This document shows, piece after piece, positions 1-5,464 of a stretch of DNA of 6,149 nucleotides. The number at the start of each line of letters is the position of its first letter. Position 1 is the first letter of the stretch. The position numbers and the translations under genes were made by a program. Source of the DNA: CAZKMM01 sp964553915 (GTDB lineage: Bacteria > RBG-13-61-14 > DRUE01); NCBI GenBank assembly GCA_964553915.1, contig CAZKMM010000138.1, positions 1-6,149 of the forward strand, written 5' to 3'. The notes beneath the pieces are model-generated. The model made no database searches, had not been told where the DNA came from, and was given only the letters and a program-made list of their open reading frames with translations.

Positions 1-551
1 ATATGAGTCGGGTCCCAGGTAGGAATTTTTTTTAATCGCTCCATCAGTCCCTGATAGCGATTAACCAAGCTCGCCTCAGTCGGAACCGATAAATAAAATC
101 TTCCCGCCGGCTTCAGCCACTGATTAATATTTTTAAAGAGTAAAGATACTTTTTCACCAGCAATATGTTCAAAGGTATGAACCGAGATAATCAAATCAAA
201 TCTCTGAGAAAGAGCCAAATTAGTAATATCTGCTTGAAGAAACTCAATTTTACCGGGTTGATAATAATTCTTTTTAGCAAAATCAATTGCCCAAGAAGAA
301 TCATCCACTCCTAAAACATACTGACATTGTTTCCCAAGCATCCAACAGCCAATTCCTGCTCCACATCCTAAATCCAGACATTCTTCCTTTCCGCAAAGTG
401 GGGAGAGAATCTTCAGAATCTCTTGATAGCGGAGCCCAGGACGGCTTTTCTCATTATAAGGAGATTCTAAAAGCTCCTGATAGCGAGTTTTAAAATAAGT
501 CTCCGGGTCGCTGGATTTTGCTAAAATCTCCCGCTCTTCTGAAGACTTCAT
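1..551 (-). CDS. Class I SAM-dependent methyltransferase, partial (C-terminus off left edge)
   Basis: This reading frame starts at ATG 551 and stays open to the left edge, giving 183 residues with no stop. It reads as a Rossmann-fold methyltransferase of the Methyltransf_11/25 type. Motif I, LDLGCGAGIG, is at residues 59-68 and forms the SAM-binding glycine loop. The acidic residues VDD at 82-84 end strand 2 and would hold the SAM ribose. QAD at 106-108 matches motif II. FDLIISVHTFEHI at 118-130 is the usual post-strand-4 segment, and LKPAGRFYLSVP at 146-157 is motif III. The methyl acceptor cannot be told, because the C-terminal part that usually sets specificity lies outside the window. The start codon overlaps the stop of the upstream acyl-CoA synthetase as ATGA. 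No good Shine-Dalgarno site is present, only a distant GGGA, so translation is probably coupled to the synthetase. The general family is well supported; the specific function is unknown. Confidence 0.88.
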   Translation of the reverse strand, partial: MKSSEEREILAKSSDPETYFKTRYQELLESPYNEKSRPGLRYQEILKILSPLCGKEECLDLGCGAGIGCWMLGKQCQYVLGVDDSSWAIDFAKKNYYQPGKIEFLQADITNLALSQRFDLIISVHTFEHIAGEKVSLLFKNINQWLKPAGRFYLSVPTEASLVNRYQGLMERLKKIPTWDPTH

Positions 552-2446
552 TCTTTTATTTTTATCCCGCTGGCTTCCACTGCTTTTTTAATCTCATCAA
601 GACTTGCTCCGTCTTCTATGGTGGAAAGGTCGCCCAGCTTGGCTCCCTCACAGATTGCTTTGAGCACCCGCCTCATCACCTTGCCGGAGCGGGTCTTGGG
701 AAGCATCTTGACAAATTCCAGCTCCTTGGGAGTTGCCACCGGTCCAATCTTCTCCCGAACCAGATTAACAATCTCCTTTTTCAACTCCTCTCCCGGTTCC
801 ACCCCTTCCTTTACCACCACAAAAGCAACAATCGCCTGCCCTTTAATTTCATCTTTCACTCCAATGGCACTTGCTTCTGCCACTGCTGGATGACCGCTGA
901 TTACCTCCTCCACCTCTCTGGTTCCCAGCCGGTGCCCGGCAACATTGATTACCTCATCTGCCCTGCCCAGGACAAAGAAATATCCATCTTCATCCTCAAT
1001 CGCATAATCTCCGGTATGATAAAGAAGTTTTCCCGGATACTGCTTCCAGTAGGTCTCCACAAATCTCTCATCTTCTCCCCAGATGGTCATAAGAGTTCCC
1101 GGAGGAATCGGCGGATGAGCCACCAAAAAGCCTTTGGTTCCCCTGGGCAGGGGTTCACCCTTTTCATTCACCACCTCAAGCTTCCAGCCCATTGCTGGCT
1201 TGGTGGGACTGCCCGGCTTAATCGGGAGAAGTTCCAGCCCGGCAAAATTGGATAGAATCGCCCAGCCGGTCTCGGTCTGCCAGTAATGGTCAATAACCGG
1301 CTTGCCCAGAGTTTCGGTTGCCCATTTATAAGTAAATTCATCTAACGGCTCGCCCGCCAGAAAAAGATAGCGGAGCGAAGAAAGATTATGCTCCTTAATC
1401 CATTTTTCCGGGAATTTCCTTAAAATCCGCATTGCCGTGGGAGCGCTGAACATCACATTTACCTTGTCCCGCTCCACCACCTCCCACCAGATGCCCGGAT
1501 TAGGAGTATCAGGAGTGCCTTCATACATAATAGTAGTGGCTCCGACAATTAAAGGAGCATATACAATGTAGCTATGCCCCACCACCCAGCCAATGTCTGA
1601 GGTGGACCAGTAAACATCTCCGGGACCGGTGCCGTAAATCTTCTCCATAGAATCGCTCAGCGCCACCATATATCCTCCGGTATCTCTCACCACTCCTTTG
1701 GGCTTACCCGTGGTGCCGGAGGTGTAAAGAATATAGCTGGGCTCATTGCTCTCCAGCCAGACCGGCTCTACCTTGGCATCCTGAGGAACTTGCTCAATCA
1801 CCTCCTGCCAGACCAAATCTCTTCCCTCTACCCGATTCCAGGGAAGAATTCCCCGGTCATAGATTATTACCTTTTCCGGCTTGTTTTTTGCTACCTCCAG
1901 GGAGCGGTCAACAATCTCTTTGAGCCGAACCTCTTTGCCTTTTCTCTTTCCTCCCTCCGCACAAATTAAGAGCTTGGGCTGGGCATCATCAATCCGCTCC
2001 GCCAGTGCCTCATAGCTGAACCCGGCAAAAACCACTGAATGAATCGCTCCAATCCGCACACAGGAAAGCATTGCCACAACCGCTTCAGAAATCATTGGCA
2101 GATAAATTACCACCCGGTCGCCTTTCTCCACCCCGAGCTTTCTCAAAAGAGCAGAAAAACGATTGACCTCTTGATAAAGCTGGTTATAAGTAATGACTTT
2201 TCTGCTTTGAGTTTCCGGGCTTTCCCAGATGACCGCAGGCTGGTCCCCTCGCTCAGAAAGATGCCGGTCTAAAGCGTTGTAGCAAAGATTGGTCTCTCCA
2301 CCCACAAACCAGCGATAAAATGGCTCCCGGGAACGGTCTAAAACCTTTTCCCAGGGCTTTTTCCAGAAAAGCTTTTTCCCTGCTTCTCCCCAGTATCCCT
2401 CCGGGTCATTTATAGAGCGTTCCCATACTTCCTGATACTTTGCCAT
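548..2446 (-). CDS. prpE: Propionyl-CoA synthetase-type (PrpE/ACSS3-like) acyl-CoA synthetase
   Basis: This cytosolic AMP-forming ligase activates a short-chain acid, probably propionate, with ATP and CoA through an acyl-adenylate. The 632-residue length fits PrpE (about 630). An acetyl-CoA-synthetase N-terminal segment (YQEVW...PEGYW) lies near residues 4-19. The P-loop-like motif YTSGTTGKPKG is at 241-251, AGEP at 364-367, YWQTETGW at 388-395, YHTGD at 476-480, and the hinge/A8 region GRADEVINVAGHRLGT at 494-509. RSGKVMRR at 586-593 carries the catalytic, acetylation-controlled lysine K589. PKGVVRDTGG after the P-loop and LSTIED...LDEI near the C-terminus are PrpE/ACSS3 hallmarks rather than Acs ones. 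Ala364 occupies the position that is Val386 in Salmonella Acs, where a smaller side chain favours propionate. A longer reading from TTG 2500 exists, but ATG 2446 is preferred because GGAGG sits 6 bases upstream. The gene is divergent from the dehydrogenase and overlaps the methyltransferase by 4 bases. The ligase family is certain; propionate as substrate is likely; acetate or another short acid remains possible. Confidence 0.95.
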   Translation of the reverse strand: MAKYQEVWERSINDPEGYWGEAGKKLFWKKPWEKVLDRSREPFYRWFVGGETNLCYNALDRHLSERGDQPAVIWESPETQSRKVITYNQLYQEVNRFSALLRKLGVEKGDRVVIYLPMISEAVVAMLSCVRIGAIHSVVFAGFSYEALAERIDDAQPKLLICAEGGKRKGKEVRLKEIVDRSLEVAKNKPEKVIIYDRGILPWNRVEGRDLVWQEVIEQVPQDAKVEPVWLESNEPSYILYTSGTTGKPKGVVRDTGGYMVALSDSMEKIYGTGPGDVYWSTSDIGWVVGHSYIVYAPLIVGATTIMYEGTPDTPNPGIWWEVVERDKVNVMFSAPTAMRILRKFPEKWIKEHNLSSLRYLFLAGEPLDEFTYKWATETLGKPVIDHYWQTETGWAILSNFAGLELLPIKPGSPTKPAMGWKLEVVNEKGEPLPRGTKGFLVAHPPIPPGTLMTIWGEDERFVETYWKQYPGKLLYHTGDYAIEDEDGYFFVLGRADEVINVAGHRLGTREVEEVISGHPAVAEASAIGVKDEIKGQAIVAFVVVKEGVEPGEELKKEIVNLVREKIGPVATPKELEFVKMLPKTRSGKVMRRVLKAICEGAKLGDLSTIEDGASLDEIKKAVEASGIKIKE

Positions 2447-2452
2447 CTCCAC

Positions 2453-2457
2453 CCTCC
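2453..2457 (-). promoter_or_regulatory. Ribosome binding site of the acyl-CoA synthetase
   Basis: A GGAGG on the minus strand lies 6 bases before ATG 2446. It decides this start over the in-frame TTG at 2500, which has no Shine-Dalgarno site and would add 18 lysine/arginine-rich residues unlike the family's N-terminus. Confidence 0.85.
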
Positions 2458-2481
2458 GAAATTTTTTTTCAACAAGAAAAC

Positions 2482-2510
2482 AATTTACCAATCTTTTCAA
2501 TTTAATTCAA
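2482..2510 (-). promoter_or_regulatory. Candidate sigma-70 promoter for the synthetase-methyltransferase unit
   Basis: On the minus strand TTGAAT (2510-2505) and TAAATT (2487-2482) are separated by exactly 17 bases. Each hexamer matches the consensus at 4 of 6 positions. Transcription would begin near 2475, leaving a leader of about 30 bases that contains the GGAGG site. The region is AT-rich, so chance matches are possible. Confidence 0.4.
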
Positions 2511-2547
2511 ACTTCTTGCTGATGAGATTTTGCTTTATTATTTAATT

Positions 2548-2565
2548 AAGATAAATAAGATAAAA
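2548..2565 (+). repeat. Imperfect 9-base tandem repeat in the divergent control region
   Basis: AAGATAAAT (2548-2556) is followed directly by AAGATAAAA (2557-2565), with 8 of 9 bases identical. The palindrome TTAATTAA (2542-2549) overlaps its left end. It lies just upstream of the dehydrogenase ribosome binding site, so it could be an operator. It could equally be low-complexity AT sequence. Confidence 0.35.
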
Positions 2566-2572
2566 AGGTGGG
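2565..2572 (+). promoter_or_regulatory. Ribosome binding site of the zinc dehydrogenase
   Basis: AAGGTGG lies 5 bases before ATG 2578. It favours that start over the upstream in-frame TTG at 2530, which would sit in the AT-rich promoter region, and over the internal ATG at 2590. Confidence 0.75.
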
Positions 2573-2577
2573 CAGAA

Positions 2578-3663
2578 ATGAGTAGAAAAATGAAAGCTGT
2601 GGTTTTGGAAAAGCCTTTTACTTTGAAGGTAAAGGAAATTCCCTGGTTTGAATTTACCAGCCCGGATGAAGTGATGCTCAAAGTAGAAGCCTGTGGAATC
2701 TGCGGTTCTGACCTGAGATATTATCAGGGCGAAAACCCCTGGGCTCTTCATACCTTAGGCATAGAAAAGCCCAATCCCCCTAATATTGTGCTTGGACATG
2801 AATATGCTGGCACCGTGGTTGAGGTAAATGACCCATCTAACAAGGAGCTTATTGGTAAACGGGTGGCGGTTCTTTGTTTTAAGGTCTGCGGAAAGTGTGA
2901 TTACTGCAGGACCGGAAGGGAAAATCTCTGCAAGAACACCATTCATATGGGACACGGTCAGGGCTGGGGAAAGCGGGAATATTATCCGGGAGCTTATGCC
3001 CAATACTGTCTTGCCTGGGCAAATCTGGTCTATCCTCTTGCGGAAAATATCTCCAGTGAAGAATCAGCAATGCTGGATATTTTAGCGGTCGGGCTCCATG
3101 TTGCCAGAAGGGGAAATATCCGACCGGGCTCTGCAATTCTCTGTCTGGGCTGTGGACCGGCTGGAAACGCCATAATGCAGTCTGCCAAATGCCTGGGAGC
3201 AGGCAAAACTATCATCACGGATATTTCTCCCCTGGCTTTGAAGATTGCAGAGGAATGCGGAGCAGATGTGGTGATTGATGCCAGTAAAGAAGAGATTAAG
3301 GAGCAGGTGCTCAAGGAGACTAAAGGAAAGGGTGTGAGCGCAGTTTATGATTCTATTGGCACAGAGCAGAGCCTCCAGCTGGGATTGGAGCTTTTAGAGG
3401 AAGGAGGCACCCTGGTAAATATGGCGGTTCATTCCGGGGACATTAAATTTCCTGCCCTGAATTTAAGCGGAGAGCGGAGAATCTGCACCTCCAGTAATTT
3501 CCGAATTTCTGAGTTCCAGACCGCTCTGGATTATCTGGCGAGCGGAAGATATAAGGTAAAGCCCTGGATTACTCACCGCTTTTCTCTAGATGAAGTGCAG
3601 AAGGCATTTGATTTGCTTTTGAGCGAAAAAAAGCAGGCATTTAAAGTGGTGCTGATTCCTTAA
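2578..3663 (+). CDS. Zinc-dependent medium-chain alcohol/polyol dehydrogenase
   Basis: This is a 361-residue cytosolic NAD(P)-dependent oxidoreductase of the medium-chain dehydrogenase superfamily, likely oxidising a secondary alcohol, polyol or threonine-like substrate. The GroES-like domain comes first. ACGICGSD at 38-45 holds the catalytic zinc ligand C42, and GHEYAG at 73-78 gives H74 and E75. Asp167, in AMLDILAV, may be the outer zinc ligand in place of the usual Glu or Asp. The structural-zinc lobe is complete, with C104, C107, C110 and C118 in the usual CxxCxxCx7C spacing. The Rossmann domain has GCGPAG at 191-196 and Asp215 at the end of the second strand, which favours NAD over NADP. 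About 32 residues separate C42 from H74, against 21 in horse liver ADH, so a loop insertion sits near the active site. The gene is divergent from the acyl-CoA synthetase, 131 bases from its start. The family is certain. The substrate is not readable, so no gene symbol is given. Confidence 0.94.
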   Translation: MSRKMKAVVLEKPFTLKVKEIPWFEFTSPDEVMLKVEACGICGSDLRYYQGENPWALHTLGIEKPNPPNIVLGHEYAGTVVEVNDPSNKELIGKRVAVLCFKVCGKCDYCRTGRENLCKNTIHMGHGQGWGKREYYPGAYAQYCLAWANLVYPLAENISSEESAMLDILAVGLHVARRGNIRPGSAILCLGCGPAGNAIMQSAKCLGAGKTIITDISPLALKIAEECGADVVIDASKEEIKEQVLKETKGKGVSAVYDSIGTEQSLQLGLELLEEGGTLVNMAVHSGDIKFPALNLSGERRICTSSNFRISEFQTALDYLASGRYKVKPWITHRFSLDEVQKAFDLLLSEKKQAFKVVLIP

Positions 3664-3671
3664 TCAGGAAA

Positions 3672-3700
3672 TTGACAGGTTTTTCTCCCTCAGGTAAGAT
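3672..3700 (+). promoter_or_regulatory. Strong candidate sigma-70 promoter for the secreted protein gene
   Basis: A perfect TTGACA (-35, 3672-3677) and TAAGAT (-10, 3695-3700, 4 of 6 matches) are separated by exactly 17 bases in the 65-base gap after the dehydrogenase. Transcription would begin near 3707, about 22 bases before ATG 3729. The TTG of a longer possible reading frame is itself the start of the -35 box, which argues against that start. The secreted protein and ndk probably have their own transcription in addition to any read-through. Confidence 0.6.
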
Positions 3701-3718
3701 TTATCAAAATTTTTCTAA

Positions 3719-3725
3719 AGAGAGG
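3719..3725 (+). promoter_or_regulatory. Ribosome binding site of the secreted protein
   Basis: AGAGAGG precedes ATG 3729 with only 3 bases between, which is closer than usual. It still supports this start, which also puts a signal peptide at the very N-terminus. Confidence 0.55.
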
Positions 3726-3728
3726 AAA

Positions 3729-4901
3729 ATGAGAAAAACAATCGGTTTTTTTCTCGGTCTGGTTTTTTTCAGTTTATCTTTTGGGCTCCGCTCAGGGGAA
3801 AAGCCAGAGCCAAAATTCCGGCTTCAATTTGACCTGGAGCATCCTCAACTTGTGGTCACCGCGGAATATATGACCATTGAGGAGCTTTTAGACCCCAAGG
3901 TAATTGAGCTGGCAAAAAAATATAATCTTCTGGTTGCTCCCTGCATCTGGCCGGAGGATTTGGGAGAGGAACTGGACCATCTTCTGGATGTTTATGAAGC
4001 AAATGGATTGCAGATAATTTTCTGGCCTCAGCTCTCCCGGGACCATTGCCTTTATCTCAACAAGGAATATGCGGAGGAATATCTGGCATATCTGGATGCC
4101 ATTTATGCCTGGGCAGATAAATACAACCATCACATTGACGCAATGATTGTTGATATAGAACCGCCTGATTGTCAGCCCGGCTCTAACCTCGGACCTTTCT
4201 GCGGAGAGGAGGCGAAAAAAGACCCCAATCGTAAAAAACTTTGCGAGCTCATCCGACCGATGATGCAGGAACAAACTTTCGGGAGGATTTTAAAAGCAAT
4301 GGGGAAAAGGAGTTTTGAGGAATCCATCCCCAAGTTTCAGGCGGTATTGGACAAACTTCACGAGCACGGCACCATTGCCATCTCTACCGCGATGGACTAT
4401 GCTGCAGTGGATTTAGCGATTAACCGTCCGGTATTGCAGGACCTGGCAGGAGGTCCCAGCCTTTTGATTAACTGGGATGTATATTCTTTTATGAATTTTG
4501 GAAGTGCTAATTATGGGGCTTTGAAAAAAATTGGCTTTACCCAGAATGATGTTCGTTATCTTTCTTACCTGCTTTCCAGGGTAATTTACAAACATTATGG
4601 CACCAAGGTGGGAATGAGCATCGGGCAAACCATTCCCGGGGAGGGGCACGCTCCAATTTATACCGAGCCCGAGCCTCTGGAACTGGATGCGGGCGCAATT
4701 AAATCCGCAGGGGTAATTCATTTTGCCATTTACGACCTTCAGGGAGTTGTTGATAAGCCAGATCCGGATGAGTGGATTCTGGCGGTAAAAGATGCTCCTC
4801 CCAAAAAACCAAGATTTAGCCTCAAGGCAATTTCTCTCTGGAACACCATCAAGCTGGGAGCCTGGATTCTTCAGGCTTACCGGGTTTTAAACGGAAACTG
4901 A
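3729..4901 (+). CDS. Secreted putative TIM-barrel protein, possibly glycoside-hydrolase-like; family not recognised
   Basis: I do not recognise this 390-residue protein by family. It opens with an apparent Sec signal peptide: MRK, then a hydrophobic run TIGFFLGLVFFSLSFGL at 4-20, then polar RSGEKPEP. There is no lipobox cysteine, so it is probably released or periplasmic. The mature part alternates short hydrophobic strands and helices in the order of an eight-stranded barrel: FRLQFDLE 30-37, LLVAPCIW 67-74, QIIFWPQLS 95-103, IDAMIVDIEPP 136-146, TIAISTAMDY 215-224, DVYSFMNFG 250-258, KVGMSIGQTIP 293-303 and VIHFAIYDLQG 329-339. The fourth strand ends in D137, D142 and E144, arranged as in the family-18 glycosidase motif DxxDxDxE but lacking its middle Asp. 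Acidic and aromatic residues at other strand ends (E37, D223, W249, D250, D336) could line a sugar-binding cleft. An alternative is an inactive barrel. It has its own promoter and ends 36 bases before ndk. Secretion is likely; the enzyme class is inference. Confidence 0.88.
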   Translation: MRKTIGFFLGLVFFSLSFGLRSGEKPEPKFRLQFDLEHPQLVVTAEYMTIEELLDPKVIELAKKYNLLVAPCIWPEDLGEELDHLLDVYEANGLQIIFWPQLSRDHCLYLNKEYAEEYLAYLDAIYAWADKYNHHIDAMIVDIEPPDCQPGSNLGPFCGEEAKKDPNRKKLCELIRPMMQEQTFGRILKAMGKRSFEESIPKFQAVLDKLHEHGTIAISTAMDYAAVDLAINRPVLQDLAGGPSLLINWDVYSFMNFGSANYGALKKIGFTQNDVRYLSYLLSRVIYKHYGTKVGMSIGQTIPGEGHAPIYTEPEPLELDAGAIKSAGVIHFAIYDLQGVVDKPDPDEWILAVKDAPPKKPRFSLKAISLWNTIKLGAWILQAYRVLNGN

Positions 4902-4924
4902 TTTTTTTCAGGCAAGTAAATTAT

Positions 4925-4931
4925 AAGGAGG
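4925..4931 (+). promoter_or_regulatory. Ribosome binding site of ndk
   Basis: AAGGAGG, a near-perfect Shine-Dalgarno, lies 6 bases before ATG 4938 and fixes the ndk start. It is the strongest ribosome binding site in the window, in keeping with a well-expressed housekeeping gene. Confidence 0.9.
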
Positions 4932-4937
4932 CGGAAG

Positions 4938-5363
4938 ATGGAGCGGACTTTAGCCATTATCAAGCCGGATGCGGTGGCAAAAAGGGTGATGGGCGAGATT
5001 ATCAGCACCTGGGAACGAGCCGGGTTTAAAATCATCGCAATGAAAATGCTTCATCTCACCAAAGAGCAGGCAAAGGCTTTTTACATTGTGCACAAGGACA
5101 AGCCTTTTTATGAATCCCTGACTGATTTTATGTCCTCAGGACCCTGTCTGGTGCTGGTGCTGGAGGGTGAAAATGTGATTGAAAAAAACCGCCAGCTAAT
5201 GGGAGCAACTGACCCGGAAAAAGCAGAGCCAGAGACCATCCGGAAAAAATTCGGAACCAATGTGGAAAGAAATGCGGTGCACGGCTCTGACGGTCCAGAT
5301 ACCGCCCGCTGGGAAATAAATTTTTTCTTTAATGCTCTTGAGATTACTCATTCTCAGACTTAA
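4938..5363 (+). CDS. ndk: Nucleoside diphosphate kinase
   Basis: This enzyme transfers the gamma phosphate of ATP to other nucleoside and deoxynucleoside diphosphates through a phosphohistidine, balancing cytosolic NTP pools. The protein is 141 residues, the normal bacterial length. It opens with ERTLAIIKPDAV, whose K9 is the conserved active-site lysine. The catalytic site is NAVHGSD at 112-118, with phospho-acceptor H115. R85 and R102 are likely phosphate-binding arginines, and the C-terminal WEINFFF at 124-130 is typical. The residue after HGSD is Gly119 where Ser is usual (HGSDS), a position not needed for the basic reaction. The gap to the secreted protein upstream is 36 bases with no terminator hairpin, so the two may be co-transcribed. 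The rlmN gene follows after 101 bases. The assignment is secure. Confidence 0.97.
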   Translation: MERTLAIIKPDAVAKRVMGEIISTWERAGFKIIAMKMLHLTKEQAKAFYIVHKDKPFYESLTDFMSSGPCLVLVLEGENVIEKNRQLMGATDPEKAEPETIRKKFGTNVERNAVHGSDGPDTARWEINFFFNALEITHSQT

Positions 5364-5464
5364 TTCCAGATGAATCTTTTCTGGGCAGAGATTGGGCAGG
5401 GGGCAACAGAGTTTATTTTGCAAATAATTCCCCTGAGCTGACTTTTTGGAGCGAGAAATAAAAA

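Noticed and set aside
287..493. A 68-codon plus-strand open frame near the left edge
   Set aside because: It is antisense to the methyltransferase, whose SAM-binding motifs are clear on the minus strand.
518..1255. A 245-codon open frame on the plus strand
   Set aside because: It lies antisense to the C-terminal half of the acyl-CoA synthetase, whose motifs are intact throughout. Its translation is Cys/His/Phe-rich with no domain and no ribosome binding site, so it is a shadow.
3888..4274. A 128-codon open frame on the minus strand
   Set aside because: It is antisense to the secreted protein, whose plus-strand frame has a signal peptide, promoter and patterned strands and helices. Nothing supports the minus-strand reading.
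4902..4937. T-run after the secreted protein gene as a possible terminator
   Set aside because: The run of T at 4902-4908 has no GC-rich hairpin in front of it, so an intrinsic terminator is not supported.
5364..5464. Terminator or promoter between ndk and rlmN
   Set aside because: No stem-loop followed by T-run and no pair of hexamers with proper spacing could be found by eye. Read-through from ndk into rlmN is as likely.
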